Of a DNA stretch of 15,773 bases, positions 14,922 to 15,773 are shown one piece after another. The notes beneath the pieces were generated by a model. It saw only the letters and a program-made list of their open reading frames with translations. It ran no database searches and had not been told where the DNA came from. Position 1 is the first letter of the stretch. Each line of letters opens with the position of its first letter. This stretch comes from Spirochaetia bacterium UBA6919. Lineage in GTDB: Bacteria > Spirochaetota > UBA6919. The stretch covers positions 1-15,773 of the forward strand of contig DKAT01000041.1 in NCBI GenBank assembly GCA_002450905.1, read 5' to 3'. Position numbers and translations under genes: made by a program.

Positions 14922-15773
14922 TTACCACGCGCCTTTAATATCAAGGGCTTCTTGTATATAGTTTCCAAATAACTTAATAAACATTAGATATGCCATTAAT
15001 AATGTTAGAACTAAGTTAAAAGACTGTCCTGCGACGTAGAGAATAAGCGGTTTTCCACCCTTAAAGTAATGACCAAGTTCCCTGAAATTAGTTGCAAGTC
15101 CTATACTTACAAATGCAAGACAGAAAAACCATCCACGATAAATATCACTCATTCCTTTAATAACGCCCTGATCAACAACTGTTTTTCCAAGATCTTTTCC
15201 AATGGTAAAATAAATCAATGAAAATACACCAGACGCAATGACAAAACCAATCACAAATTTTGGAAAACGATACCATACTTCTAACCAGCCAACAGTCTGA
15301 CCTTCCTTGGCCTCGACTTTTTTTGTCCAATAAACTGCTACACAGAAAGCTATCACACCAATCAACACATTTTGAATCATTTTAACCGTTGCAGCAACAT
15401 ACAATCCATTTTGTCCCAAGAATGCACCAGCAGCAGCTACTGCACCAGTTGCATCAATGGTACCTCCCATCCAGGCTCCACCTAACACCTGGGCTAATTC
15501 AGTAGGTTGGCCATTTTTTCCCCATAATGCTATAATAACTGCAGGCATAGCTACCATCATTATAGATGTAAATACTAAAGATAATCCTACAGCAAGAGTC
15601 AACTCTTCTTTCTTAGCACGACAGGCTGCAGCAGTGGCAATGGCAGCGGATACACCGCAAACAGACATGTCAGACGAAATCGTGATATTAAGAGTTTTTG
15701 AAGCCATTTTTAATATTCTTTGTCCAAACCAGAATGTTACTAGAAGTACTATGGGTGTAACAAGCCAGGCAAC
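14922..15773 (-). CDS. YeiH-family (PF03601) putative sulfate/anion exporter, 5' end outside window
   Basis: Only the C-terminal 283 residues are present. The frame stays open to the right edge, so the Met codon at 15707 is internal; the upstream codons read VAWLVTPIVLLVTFWFGQRILK, a typical membrane segment of this family. Hallmarks are MSVCGVSAAIATAAACRAKKEE (the usual form is CGxSAIxATAPxxxAKxEE), GGAWMGGTIDATGAVAAAGAFLG, RFPKFVIGFVIASGVFSLIY, and FVSIGLATNFRELGHYFKGGKPL near the C-terminus. About seven hydrophobic helices are visible in this part. The family is annotated as putative sulfate exporter, but the substrate is poorly proven. The TIDATGAVAAAG version belongs to the larger subgroup of the family, by my recollection. 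A small membrane protein gene follows at 9 bp. Confidence 0.85.
   Translation of the reverse strand, partial: VAWLVTPIVLLVTFWFGQRILKMASKTLNITISSDMSVCGVSAAIATAAACRAKKEELTLAVGLSLVFTSIMMVAMPAVIIALWGKNGQPTELAQVLGGAWMGGTIDATGAVAAAGAFLGQNGLYVAATVKMIQNVLIGVIAFCVAVYWTKKVEAKEGQTVGWLEVWYRFPKFVIGFVIASGVFSLIYFTIGKDLGKTVVDQGVIKGMSDIYRGWFFCLAFVSIGLATNFRELGHYFKGGKPLILYVAGQSFNLVLTLLMAYLMFIKLFGNYIQEALDIKGAW

Overview
The window comes from a low-GC, AT-rich bacterial chromosome (my estimate is near 30% GC). It is almost entirely tightly packed genes, most of them on the minus strand. The mix suggests a Gram-negative-type, motile or signalling-capable, often anaerobic lineage. It includes an adenosylcobalamin-dependent class II ribonucleotide reductase as a stand-alone gene, an HD-GYP protein, a SPOR/TPR envelope protein, loose-lipobox lipoproteins, a secreted FecR-like protein, and a tRNA without encoded CCA. 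A spirochaete fits best by overall protein style, but this is an inference from reading and not a placement.

Layout from left to right. Positions 1 to about 390 hold a broken sensor histidine kinase, whose recognisable pieces lie in several frames of the plus strand. Positions 420-3518 form a minus-strand operon of three exported proteins: an ankyrin-repeat lipoprotein, a small fibronectin-III-like protein, and a FecR-domain protein ending in leucine-rich repeats. The gaps are 3 and 15 bp, and the ribosome binding site of the second gene lies inside the end of the first. A 450-bp AT-rich intergenic stretch follows, with nested inverted repeats and a palindrome. Next is the class II ribonucleotide reductase (3971-6739). 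It has its own strong sigma-70-like promoter, a candidate NrdR box and a structured leader region.

mutS (7029-9710) is translationally coupled through a TAATG overlap to an upstream TPR/SPOR envelope protein (9710-10720). Across a divergent 285-bp gap lies a plus-strand HD-GYP protein (11006-12196). It runs tail to tail into rsmE, and the two stop codons share one TTAA. rsmE is preceded by a comF-like phosphoribosyltransferase gene, also minus strand. comF is divergent from, and only 24 bp away from, an unrecognised coiled-coil-like protein (13739-14359). A tRNA-Phe(GAA) with a good promoter follows on the minus strand. Then come a small two-helix membrane protein and the C-terminal part of a YeiH-type (PF03601) transporter that runs off the right edge.

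Most of the window is housekeeping: DNA precursor synthesis, mismatch repair, rRNA methylation and a tRNA. The parts not explained by known families are the ankyrin/FN3/FecR-LRR export operon, the structured DNA or RNA around the ribonucleotide reductase gene, the 206-aa orphan, and the small membrane protein paired with the YeiH transporter. I found no CRISPR array, no intact insertion sequence and no recognisable defence system.
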